Positions 47,717 to 60,400 of a DNA stretch of 64,000 bases are shown one piece after another. This DNA is from Pomacea canaliculata (Eukaryota > Mollusca > Gastropoda > Architaenioglossa > Ampullariidae). How positions within the stretch are numbered: position 1 is the stretch's first letter; every line of letters starts with the position of its first letter. A program made the position numbers and the translations under genes. The stretch is from assembly GCF_003073045.1 (NCBI RefSeq), contig NC_037600.1:10218758-10282757 (forward strand), written 5' to 3'. The notes under the pieces were generated by a model. That model was not told where the DNA came from. It made no database searches and saw only the letters and a list, made by a program, of their open reading frames with translations.

Positions 47717-49943
47717 ATGATCTCCGGATTCCTCTTAGCGGCTCTTCTTCGTTTGACGTTCGCCTCTGATCTCAATGTGTCGACCAGCAAGTACAGCAGA
47801 AGCCACAACGACCTGTACGACGGTCCAGTGCTGGACACCGTTGTCGTGAGGTCCACCTCACACTGTGCCGCAGTGTGCTCACGGAACGACCGTTGTTACG
47901 CGTTTGATGTTTGTCCACGAACAGGGTCTCTCAAGCAGGTTGATTGCAGTCTCTTCGGCGACAGCAATTTACAAGCTGGAAACTCTCTAAAACCTGGCAC
48001 AGAGAAAAAATGCTTCCAAATGGTAAAAGTTAACTTTATTCTCAGTCTTTGTAATCGCGACATGAGCATGGACGTTGTGATATTATGTTTAAAAGAATAT
48101 TTCCCTTATAATGAATTAAAATAAAGCATTTTTCCCCATCTTGCGCTGGTTCAAGGTGCGACCAGAAGTGGCTAGTAAAACTTCAACCACTTCATCTGTC
48201 GGGACTACGGAACCCTTGCGGTGTGAAAATGGCGGAACTCTTGAGAACGGACGGTGTAGATGTGCCATACAATATGGGGGAACAACATGCGAGCGACTCA
48301 TTAGAGGTAATTAGACTAATTAGAGGTACAGAAAGATCATAATTATTTTTCAAGTAGATACCTTTTTATGTATTTGGTTGTGGGTGGGTAGGTGGAATTA
48401 AGTATTATGTGTTCCACATTTCTTCTTTCTTTCCTTTCCGCCACCCACTCGTCAGTTTTCATCCTGCATCCATTTATTTATTGTTTCTTTTCCTCTCTTT
48501 TTCTCACCTCACCCTCCCACACACTTTCCTGATTACTGATAACCTACTTGTCTACCATCTTTCTTGCTTGTACCAGACTGCACGGAGCCTTATGAGAATG
48601 GATACAGAAATTCTTCGACAGTTTCATTACTTATACAACCTGCAGGAACGTCAACACCCTTCTGGGTAAGTAGTGAACAGGAAACAAAGAAAATCGAACA
48701 CTAAAGAAAATGAGAAAATAAATAAACAACAAAATACAAATGAAAGAAGGAATGCAAACAAAAGAAGACAAGAGAACAAAAGAAAGCCATTGAATAATGT
48801 CATAATCTGTGAGGAAATCACCAATACAACGGTAATGCAATTCTTTGTTTAATTTTAAAAGAACTTTTTTATTGTTATAAGATTAAAAATAGTCGGAAAT
48901 TTGTTGTTTTTCCTGAAATTAGTTTTGGTTTATAGAAATTATTCTTTTATAATTTGAACATGCCCTTTTGGACAAAAGATTGAGCAGTGCAGCTAGCTGC
49001 TCATCTAAAGATGAATTGTCAATTGAATGATGATGTAGGTCATCCTTAAGAATGGTCTAGATGAAAGAATTAATTTTGTAAGTTTTCTATGATGTGCAAC
49101 CTTATCCTTGTCGTGTCCTCTTTGTTATCTTGTAACTAGCACTTGTTTTGTTTATTGTTTTGCTTATTTTATATCTGTGTATAATTGAACATTGGGATTA
49201 ATTAAGTTACTCATTGTTATTTTCATAAACTAACTGAATGGTGGTAAACTTTCAGTCGGTCCTGAAGTACCGAAATACTAGTTTCAGTAGTGCCTGCTTA
49301 TATTAAAATATGTTTAACTCTGGTAAATTTTAAAACTTCTTTCCTTGAAATTATTAAATTGAAGTTAGATTTCTTTTCCCTCGCAACATTCCGTACATTC
49401 CGCAGATTGTTTGTGTTCTCGATTATGGCGGCCTTGGTTACATTCTTCTACGGAACAGCCTGTCGGCTTCCTTCAACGTGAACTGGGCCACAGCAAGAAC
49501 TGGGATCGGAGACACCTCGTCAGCGATGACTTTTTTCTCTAACTACTTCATCGGACTCGAGAACCTCCACCACATGCTCAGCCAGGCGGACTACATGGCA
49601 AACGTGTATTGCCAGTACGACGGGGATGCTAAAGGATGGGTATATTATAATAACTTTACTGTGGGACCACAGAACTCCTCTTACGCCATGTCGTACCAGT
49701 CTACTTTCACCTATTCCACTGACTACCTGGACGATGGCTTCAATTCTCAAGTCCCCATTCTTTTCCACACCATAGATCACGATCCAAACTCTGTTACAAA
49801 GGATACCCCGGGTGGTTTAGTTCTAGCTGCACCGGGTACAGTCTTTTTGCCGACTGGTTACATGGCCAGTAAAGGGAGTTCGTAAAATTATGTATTATCT
49901 AAATATTGGCGTGACGAGAAAATCCAATTTTACTGTCAATTGA
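47717..49943 (+). CDS. Gene F: secreted PAN - half-EGF - FReD protein, exon 4 end disrupted
   Basis: Exons: 47717-48028 (signal peptide MISGFLLAALLRLTFAS and PAN), 48156-48306 (half-EGF), 48577-48665 (FReD start, 89 bases), 49406-49943 (FReD). Exons 1-3 are clean and in frame. PAN: VRSTSHCAAVCSRNDRCYA, FDVCPRTG, DCSLFGDS and KKCFQMVK. EGF: RCENGGTLENGRCRCAIQY then GGTTCERLIRG. FReD: DCTEPYENGYRNSS, LLIQPAGTSTPFW, VCVLDYGGLGY, NYFIGLENLHHMLSQADY and FTVGPQNSSYAMSYQ. The C-terminal third has one-base losses near 49791 (before the NSC cysteine) and 49854, and another shift near 49880. The raw frame therefore stops at 49885, while LNIGVTRKSNFTVN persists in the last frame to TGA 49941. AATAAA lies at 49974-49979. 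Confidence 0.75.
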
Positions 49944-49973
49944 TATGAACCAGAATATACGAACATAGCTGCT

Positions 49974-49979
49974 AATAAA
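49974..49979 (+). promoter_or_regulatory. Poly(A) signal, gene F
   Basis: AATAAA lies 31 bases after the family stop codon. The homologous position after gene E has lost the motif (GCTGCTAGGTGC instead of GCTGCTAATAAATTAGGTGC). Confidence 0.5.
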
Positions 49980-50280
49980 TTAGGTGCGGGACAAAAAGAT
50001 GATAATCTAGAAATTTTTTCTGTTTTGAAAAAAATCCGAAAATTCCATGTCTGCTCATTTCTCCGTTAAGTTTCGAAAGTTCCTCTCTTTCATTTATTTA
50101 ATTTTTTTTTTAGGGGAAGGGAAGGATAAGTCAGTGCTGAGAAACTTTAGTTGATTTACCAGCTGATACTAATTAGCTCGAAAATTTTGTGTATAGCATT
50201 TACCCCACAGCAAATTTTCATGTCACAGGGATTAGCTTAGATTATAAAACGACTCCGTGATGGCGTTTATCTTGCAACTT

Positions 50281-53200
50281 CCTTTTAAAGGCTAACCCGA
50301 GTGTGACTTCTTTCCAAAATAATTGGGCTAGTCAGACACTAATTTGTATAGCTTCAACCCAAAATGAAACTTATTCAGGAGATACAATCCTTTAAACAGT
50401 TCTCATCTGGGTTTTAGAAAATGGTCTCGACATTTTTGCGTCGTCAGAAAATTATATTATCAACGCCTGATTAGTAATTTTTATCTCTGTTTCATGGCTG
50501 TGGACATAGGCGACCTCAGTAATTAAGTAAGTAAGATCAAGACAAGAGTACTTTTTTCATACAAAATGAACTATTGACTGCGCGTATTTATTCAGAAGGT
50601 TTTTTTTTCCTATTAAAAAAATAGTTGGCGACATATTGTATTAATTGTAGCAATTTTAAGCCTAACTTTATCTTGGGCTCTGGCTAGCCTTTACATCCAT
50701 TTTCTCTCGTGCATCAAATGCTCTCCATCTCCATTTTACGAAATATCAAAACGCCACCATAGCAGAGGTCCTTTTCAAATCACAGCAAATGGTAAGCAAA
50801 AGATGCTGTTGACATAACTGGACCTGCTCAGTCGCATTAATATCTCCCTGTTTACTTTTGTCATTTTCAAATCCTTTGTGGTTTGCGGAGTCCCTCGTGC
50901 ATTTTTCTGCTTTGTCGAAGTCGATTGTTGGTCACGGATAACGGAATGTTCGTCTTCATGGTTTACAGTCCACGTATAGTTTTACACCGCGCGCTTTCGG
51001 CAAATATTTGTACGTTAAACACTTCGCCGTTATGTGTGTCCTGTGGTCTTCTTTGTGTGTACACGCATGCGCACAACCTGCCTAAAGATTCATTCGTCGC
51101 TTCAGCGAGGTGCCTACACAGTTTATTTTTGCAGTTATGGCAATCTTCTGGATTATGGTGCAGATACCCTATCCTAACCTTCTAAAATGGTTTTAAACGT
51201 TCTAGATTATTCTTCGAGTTAATAATTTGTTCTCGAATTTCTGAACATATGTTTTTTAAAACTAGTGAACGATTAGAAAATCACAACTGTATGTTCATAC
51301 GTGACTAAGGGAAAAAATGTAAATATTTTCTCACATTCTCTTTTCCCTTGTGCTCCTTCTTTCCTTTATCCACTCGTTCATACCTTTTCTCTTTTCTTCT
51401 TTATTAGGGAGAATAGGCTACCTCCTTTACAAAACAGTTCCTACTTTTATTCATTACCTCTAAATAAACAATGTTGTATAAGATCCTACTACACTGCTTC
51501 TTTTTTAATGTGAAAAAATAAAATATTTGCGAAAGGTTTAAGAGCTCGGTAACTGAAGATTTTTTCAATGTTTGTTGTAAAGTTACAAACGAGAAAATCA
51601 AATGCACTAATTGTACAGTCTGGCATGATTGTTACCTTCACTCTCACTTGGAACTTTTCTGAAAAAGAAGCTAGAATAATGCTGTCTCTGGTATCTGATA
51701 GCAGAAGCCATGGAGAAGGTAGCTCTTTAACTGCTGCCTTTGCGGACCTCTTCATATGTGTCATAATTTACAGATTCTGAAGACCGCTACTTAGCCTTAA
51801 AAGTGAAAAAATGCATACATCAGTGTTTGTTGTACTTTAAATTTTAGGATAATTTAAGTGTATGTAACTACTCAGTCTCAAAAACATTAAGTTGGCAGAT
51901 GGGGAAGAAGAGAGAGACTGTCAGCAGTGTCACTTAAAAACACATTGTTTATTAACCATGCACTGCTTTTGACTGTAGCCGTATTGTATTATTAGGGTTA
52001 GAGCTACTCTCTGGTGGCTTCCTAGTTTTCGACTTGGGTGTTTCAGTGGTCTTTTTTTGGGGTATAAAATCCGTGGGTAGACTCGTCTCTTCCAATCCGT
52101 CATCTCCCTTACACGCTCTCTCTCTCTCTCTCGAGCACGCATGCAATCACACACACACAGAAAAGAAATCGGGAAATAACTTTACCAAAGGACAACAATG
52201 TTCCCTCTTATCGATTCGTCCCAGCTTTCTCTCCTTCCTCTTCTGACATGGTATCTCTACATCACAAAAGCAAATGCAACGGAATGCGTTTTTTTTTAAA
52301 GAAATATTTGCTGAGAGCTGTTTTCTATTGACACACTTCACCATGATAGGACATCCAGCCAGGGCAAGCGAGTCTGTAATAACAGAGGTGTTACATTGCC
52401 TTGACAACAGCATTTGGCGTGCATCCGTCATAACAAAACTTACATTACCTTGACCACAGTCTTTGACATCCTTAGGTCAAAGCTTATAGTATTGCCATGA
52501 CAACAGGATTTGACATTCTGCTCGTATCTTGTCATTGCACGTCCCTCATTTTCTTTTTCTGATTCATGTACGTCGAGTTCTTTGTTCATTTTTTCTTTCT
52601 TAGCACAGGCATTCGGATTATATTCAACATTTCTTCCCTGAGTGCATAATAGTCATATTACCTTTACCTCCAGTGTATGTTTGTATCGATACACCGTTTC
52701 TGAATTTCATTTACACGTACATTTTCATTTAGTTGGGTCCCCCTCCCCCTGCGTCTTTTAACTATCAGTTGTAGCATTAGTGCTTTGTCTTTATAATCAT
52801 CAATGCGTGCTTTTTCAAGTTTTGAAAACATGTATACCTATTTTGCAAAAGAATAAAAGCTCTTTTATACCATTTTGATGTATGTAAAATGCTTCAATTT
52901 CTGCATCGTGTGCAATCCCCTACGCGGTCATTAAAAACTTCGGGCTCGAACGCACACACTAAATCCAAAGCATCTCCTTGTTTGTATTTCCTGCTGTGGC
53001 CATTCTTTACCTTGTGAATCTAATGTTCATATGGGCTGTGACATTACGGTGAAAACATTATCACATGTCGCTGGAATTTACCAACATCCCGGTGGTGGAA
53101 TCGATCTCTTGATTGCGCGGAGCCAAAACTGGTGACGTCATTTCCCGTGACCCTCTGTCAACCTTTAAACGGGCAAACCAAACGATGATAAAACAGAATG

Positions 53201-56200
53201 TGTATTCACATCGGCCGTCTTATCTTTTAGGAACTTTTAACCTTGCATCTAAATCGGATCTTGTCCGATTTGCACGTGCAACTTGTTCAGCAAATGACAG
53301 GAGTGAGTGAATGCACAGCGTTGGATATCCTCTCTGGTCGCGTGTTGGGCAACACAGCTTTATTTTCCTTTTTTGTAAAAAGTCGTTTAGGGACGATATT
53401 CGAAATCTATTGAACATTTTTGTTCTAAAACAGGAGAGTGGTTAAAAACTATACAGACTTGCTGCAACATTGTGGCAGTCGTAAACGCAGTCATCTAGTT
53501 TATGTTTACTCTGGTTACTTCTATTTCCAAGACCTTGCTTCTAATAAAGTAATTTAAATTCTTTTAGGGCACTTGCGACTCCTTGTCCACTTGAGCCACA
53601 TCTTTAGAAAGCTACTTTTTTTAAAAAATTTCATTCTTATTACAAAGAAGAAAAAAGATTAAAAACTGAAAAAATCATCCAAATACAAGTACCACTCTAT
53701 AGCTTATTTATTTATTTGATGTAAACTATTTGTTAATCTTGATTACATCTTAGCATATTTAATTTGAAAGCTCGAGGTTTTGTTAAAGAACGTCAAAAAG
53801 CAACTGTGGCCTCTGGTCAAGATGAGTTGCCATGCTCTGCACGCCCGTTACTGGATTAAGACACAAGTAAACTGTGTCTTCAACTGTGGATGGAAACATA
53901 CACTATTATTAAGGTCACTAGCTGTCTCTCTCCATGCTTTTTCTGGTGAAGGGTTGGGAAGACTGAATAACGCTGATCATTCCGTTTGCAAATACTGTTG
54001 TATAGAAGACTAAATGCAATCAAGATAGAACTAGAGGTCAAATACATTTACTATGAAACCAATGCATAGAAGAAAAGCGGAATTAATTCTTCATAACCTG
54101 TTGATCTCAAAATTATCCTTTCAACGCAACAGAAAATGGTGAAAGCAACTAGTTCCTGTTTTCTTAAAAAGCCGCCAGCAACAAGATAAATTTCAGAAAT
54201 GTTTGTGTGAGCCAAAAATAAAGAGGAAAAGTATTTTAAAAATTGTAAAAGAAAATAATATAAACACTCCTTATGCTTGCAGGCGCATGCATGTGCACAC
54301 GCACACTCACATATAAAGAGAAACAAAAATGTAAAAAGTCAAATCAACGTGTGCTTCATCACAATGAAGGGATAATAAATACTATATTATGACAACTATA
54401 TTCATGCATACTAATCTATTCACTAAACAACAAAAACCAGCAACCTAACCGTGAAAGATACCTAGAATAAAAATAATGCAAATCATTCAATCAAACTGCT
54501 CTTTCCCTAAACACGTTACTCAAATAGTATAATTTAAAGAAAGATCTTGTTTCACTGAACCTAATTGAGAAATGTGTCCCATATTTTGCAGGTATATTTC
54601 ATTCTTTAACAAAAAAACAGTTTGCTACTGAACTTCAATACAAGACACTTATGCACTACACATGTAATTTATCCAAAATTCAAGATTTTCAATTTACTTA
54701 TTTCTGAAGAGTGTGGGATGGTGGATAAATGATTTTTGTTTTCGTTCAGTGGAGTGGAGGAAGCTGTAGGTGGTCATGGGGCATGCTGGAGCATATTTCT
54801 ACCAGATCATAGTTCAGCATCAATAAAGTAAGAAACACTTTTTTTTTAAAAAAAAAACTTTTGCTGTGACCTACTGGAAACACGTTCTGCCAACTGTTGT
54901 CTAAAACAAAACTGTAGTTTAAATAGCATACACTTTACCCTAAGCTTGACAGTTTTTAAACTCTTCTGTACGAGCTTGAAGGTTTCCTTTATCTGTTTTA
55001 TTCATGACAGCCAAAACGCCTGATAGGAATGGCACTCTTGAATATAAACACTTTTTTACAAATCATTTCTAAAGATATAACCAATAAACAACAAAGTCAA
55101 GAAAGCAGGGGTTTGTATTTTTTCTTTTGAAAGATCAAGGTTGGGAGTGATTTATAGTGAAGGGACTGGTCAAAGATCTCAAGAACAGCCCTCTCCTTTC
55201 ATGCCGGCTTCATATAATAATCCTGTGTACCCATGCATAACAGTGTAATCGGTCAATTCAAACATGATCCATAACTGATTTGTTCTTACCCAAGAGTCAA
55301 TTCAACCACAGCCTGAGCTGATTCAACCAATAGCCTAAATAACTTCGGTGCATGTTGTATGTAAGCAAAACTACATTTTTTAAATGCAAATTAGTCATGT
55401 GATGCATGTAGATTAGCCACTATTGTCATCATGGATATATATATAAGCAAGGAGAAAATAGATTCCTGCTTAGTTTAATTTATCCAAAAGCAGAGCAGTC
55501 AGCATGGCAAAGCCATATCACTCATAGCCACAAAGCAGGCCTGGAGAGCGCAACTACAGTTTGTAAAACTACACAACATATCTTAAATCGGCATGTGTCT
55601 GTGTGAAATAGAGGCCACCAGTGTATCATCCAATATTTTTTAAAAATGCAGGGCATACTGAACTATATTCACATGAAAGCTACATATATTGTTTTACAAA
55701 ACATTACTTCTTCAAGGCAATATTTCCACAAGCACATAAACAATGAAAGACCGAAGTTAACGAGCAATGATAAAGTAGACCACATTAAAATTTCCTTATT
55801 TTGTGGCCAAATCACATGGATTATGATGGTGTGGTTGAATTAACTAGGGGCCATGGTTGAATCGGCAACTGACTGAATCAAATGTACCCCCACCAACCCT
55901 GCTGCATCTCAAGGAGCAGGTAACATCTAAAGTGGCCATTACACTCACTGCCTGCTGTGACTGTATTAGCCTTCGTTACACACTCAGCTCCCAACCAGTG
56001 TGTGCAAGCATGCTTTTTCCTGTGCAAATTCATGTGTGAATAAAGCCTTTTTATCAAATCTAACATATTCTAATGAGTCTGTTTTCCTTTAACTCAACCT
56101 CTTCTTCATCATGACACTGACACTGTGTTCTGTTATTAATGATCAAAAGTCACTTGCTGCCTATTCACATGAACTGTGTGATTTGAAAAAAAAATTTTTT

Positions 56201-57471
56201 TCAATGCATGCACTTGAAGCAGCCTATACCAATACATACTTTTGATATGGGTTACAGTTACTTTTTCAGCCAAGAGGTAACAGTGAAACAGAAAGTACAA
56301 ATTAGGAACAACAGACTCAGAAGAATTACTAACATTCAACAATAAATTTAAAAAACAATTGGCAGCAACTATAAGTAACATCATAGCCATCATAAGACAA
56401 CCAATCTTAAAGACAAAATAACTTTTGAAAATCCCAGGCAAGAGAGATTAAACCAATGACACATAAAACCAAGAGCCACTCTTATCATAACAATACTTAT
56501 CTGATACATGGCGATCTTTTTAAGGCAGTCCAGTTTGTTCTAAACAAAAATATTCTCATATGACAGAAACACAGAGCAAGATCACACTGGTGGTCTTGAA
56601 ACTTCTTTTAAAAGTCAGTAAATTGCTTTCTTTTGATGCATCAGAAATTCGGATGTAGCCTTGAAGCATAAATTTGATTTCCTGCCTTGTCATTTCCACT
56701 CACCCACCTGGTGTCCTTTCTCCCTCTCTCACTTTCTCACACACACACCCCATACTCACATACAACAGACATAAACTAGCATGTTTCACCTAAAATTACA
56801 AGTGCACAGAAACAAAATGCTTCAAACCAACAAAATTCATCGAGATCTGGCTCTTATCTAATAATAATAATAATGATGATGTCAAAAATTATTAAAAATT
56901 GCACGCTCTAAAACAAAAAGAAAAATAACCAACCAACCAAGCAATCCTGTATTAGCAAAAGCTCCAGGAAAAACACCCCCCAAAAATCTTAGATTTGCTG
57001 TACTGTGTATTGTGAAAAGAGTTCCCCCTAAGTGAATCTGCAATCTATGCTGGCACATTTTGGGCACATGCAGCATTAGTAAAACCTCAGTAAAACCACT
57101 GCACTTAGCCTGTACTGCATACACTTAGCTTGCTATTCCAGAGACTGCATGTCTCAGCAGCAAAATGGTCTGCAGTTTATGATAAGCAGACTGCCAACCA
57201 CAGCATTGCACTTTGCACGAACAGAATTCCATTAGAAGAGAAACAAGAAAAAGGACAAAGGCAATGAACTACAGTCACTAGACATCATCTTGGCTCCTGA
57301 GGCGGTGATGACTTAGATGAGGTGCAAGCACGAGAGTTAGCCTGTGAAGAGGGTGCTGGTGGCGAACTGCTGGATGTTCCTGTTGAGGTGGTTGGGGATG
57401 ATGCTAAGGTCAATGATGCTGCAGGAGAGGCCACAGGAGGTGGGTCTGTGGTTGTAGAAATCTGATTTCCA
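50281..57471. other. Long intergenic stretch plus UBAC1 3' region; no gene seen
   Basis: About 7 kb without a supported coding region on either strand. Open frames at 50883, 51489, 52034, 53780, 54051 and 56136 lack domains and codon coherence. Its right end must contain the UBAC1 3'UTR; TTTATT at 54997-55002 (AATAAA on the minus strand) is one candidate end, but others exist. Confidence 0.5.
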
Positions 57472-60400
57472 TCAAGTCCGCATCTGATAAATGCGTGAAA
57501 CTTGCATAAGAATGGGTCCTGTCTCGGGGTCATTCAACCACTGGCTAGCAGCCAAAGGGTTTTCCAGCATCTGCAAGAAAGCTACAAATCCATGCACAGG
57601 ACACACACACACACACATGCATGCGCGCGCACACACACCCAACAGTCTTAAGCTTTCAGTTTTTCATCTGATACTACTAGCCTTTAAACTAAGTTATAAG
57701 GCGGGGAAGGAGCAGCTGCAAATGGGAAAACAACCAACTAAGTTGATTTCCATAGAAATGACATCTATAATGTGTTTTTCATGCAGTTTTTCATGATTTT
57801 TAAATTTCTGGCAAAGGCTTGCTTAAATGAATCAAACAAGCACAAACATTCTCTACTATGTTAAGCCTTGTTTCAAATATTTTTAATTATAACATATATG
57901 ATTGTGTATCAATTTTTAATCGTCATGTATGCTTTTGCGAATAAGTAGGTGTAACCCAAATCTGTAATATACAATTAACCAACAGAAAATAAAGACACAA
58001 ACAAGCACCACAAAACTAATAGAATCTGCCCACCACAAGTGAACCCCATTAAACACCTTTGGGCACAACCTAGAGGATCGGTGCATTTATGCTAAGCCTG
58101 AAAAGTTACAAAAGGTCACAAATCTACATGAAAAAAAATGTTGAGATGTTAAGAGGGCCTTATAACTTTCATAGAATATCTCTGCAAAACCAAGTCTGTA
58201 GTACCTAGCAAGCATCTTGGATTGTTAAGACCCAGCTGTACAGTGGGGTTTTGCATGATGGCCTGGTACACAGGAGATGAGGGATCAAGGCCTTCTTCCA
58301 CCATTGCAGATTGCTCCTTCCGATCACCAAGCAGCCAGTCACACTAGAAAGATATATTTAAAAAAACATCTATGATTTTACTACAAAATTTAATATTTGT
58401 CCCAAATCAAATTTAATGATGACAACATAGTTTTATTACTGTGCACCTGTAGCTTCCTAACTACCTAAGCTAAGAATCTAGTGTAATTAGTGGTATGTTT
58501 CATATGACAAAAAAAGATTCATTTTCTGTAAGTTTGCTGTCAGCTAGGTATTTAAACTATTGGTTGTTTTGTTGGTTGGTTTATTTAGTGGGAAAGTGCT
58601 TCAACCTTGTGACACTTTTGCACTATCGAGGGAGAGGGAGGGGAAGAAACTGGAGAAAAACCCCCGACTCCCAGCCCTGTGGAGAGGTGTCACATAGAGT
58701 ATACAGAAACAAGTTATGAACCCCGAGCTGCTCACTGCAGTGTTGACAAGAGAGTGTTTTAACCACTACCCTACTGGATGCCACCAATATTTAAATTGTG
58801 CTCAAGTGGTTCTCAATCACCTAGCTACAATTTTCTGAAAGACAGGTGGAGTATATGATAGAATCAGTCTTACAGAGGTTTCAGCTAAGTGTTAAATCAT
58901 TCTAGGAGGGACTAACTTGTTTGAATTGACATATTTCTCCTACAAAAATTGAGCTGCTGATAATCATCAAAAACATTCTTACTACTAAATGAGCAAAGGG
59001 GCACAGCTTCATTATTTTTGGAAGGAAAAGACTTTTATGAATTACTTCCCTTTGACCATAGGCTCAGTCCTCCAGTGTTCTTTCCTCGAGTACCTGCTAT
59101 GCATTCACCACTTACTTTAAGGAAATCATCCTTTATGTACAATTGGAAAGCCTTTTATGCAAGCAGAAACATATTTTAATGATTTAAACTATAATAATGA
59201 AGATAAACATTTGAGAGACAATGAACGGATTCATAAGATGACACTTAACTTTTAAGTCTGAGACAGACAAATATGTCCTGCTCCATTAGCAACTATTAAG
59301 ACCAGGCTGCCCACCCATGTCCATCATATTAAATAATTTTTTTAAACTACAAAATTGTGTAAAAAGAAGGGAGGAAATGCAGTCATTTAGTTTGATGAAT
59401 CCTATTAGAAAAGAGTTACATCCCTTAACATAGGAATAGATGACAAAAACTATGACATGACAGTTTTCCTCATTTTTGAGAATATTTCTAACAACAAAGT
59501 TGGTTTTTTTATCCTCATGTTTCATTATTTCTACTCGAGATGTAACCACTAAAATATACTGAATCCAGGACTAAATATTACAGTGATCATCAACTGTGTG
59601 TAAACTTGTATCAAAATTTTGGAAAATACTCATATACCTAATTTCCTTGGGTTTCACTAGGAAGCACAAATTCAGAATGGAATTTGATAGAACAGTTTCA
59701 TTCTCTGAACTTTAACTGTAATTCTACCTTCCTGACAGAGCTGGCTGGCATGCAATAATACAGCTTTAGTTGCTGGCTCGTAAAACACCAATAGCCCTTC
59801 TTCCCATCCTGACATTAAGTTTATATGATTTTTGAAAATGCTTCATATTCATGCATACCTGGGGAATCAGAATGATAGGTCAAGGCCCTAATCTAAAGTG
59901 GTAAAAGACCTCAGACTGGGAAGTACACTGAATGTCATGTTGTGATTAAACAACTTTTCAAAAATATTACTTCTGATATCTTTGCTCCATGTTTTTATCT
60001 TTTATAGTTCTTCCGTAACTTCTTTTTCAAATGTAGAAATTTGTTAGTTTTTAAATGTAAAAACTAAGCCCAAAGGTTTTCCTACAATGACTTTAAACAC
60101 TAACCATCAAAAAGAAGGGGTGGGGGAGTAAGTGAGAGATGCAAACTTTCAAAGTGGCTTACTGCTGCATCTTGGTCATTACGAAACATACGCAAAGACT
60201 GCAGTGCTTCATTTTCTTCAAATCCCATCTCCAGGAGCCGCTTCAGTGCCTGTGCAGACCAGTTGAACAACAGTGCAATAATATATCTAGTCCATACCTC
60301 ATTTAAAGCTTCTGACACCAAACTCGTCTAAGCTCACTTTATTACTGATTTATCTTTAAGTGCTAAGAAACACCAACCTTCAACCCTCATCCTTCTATTT

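Noticed and set aside
57285-57533. 82-residue minus-strand frame rich in Pro/Ser/Thr
   Set aside because: It overlaps the last UBAC1 exon in another frame and the 3'UTR. The UBAC1 frame ending RIYQMRT explains the region.
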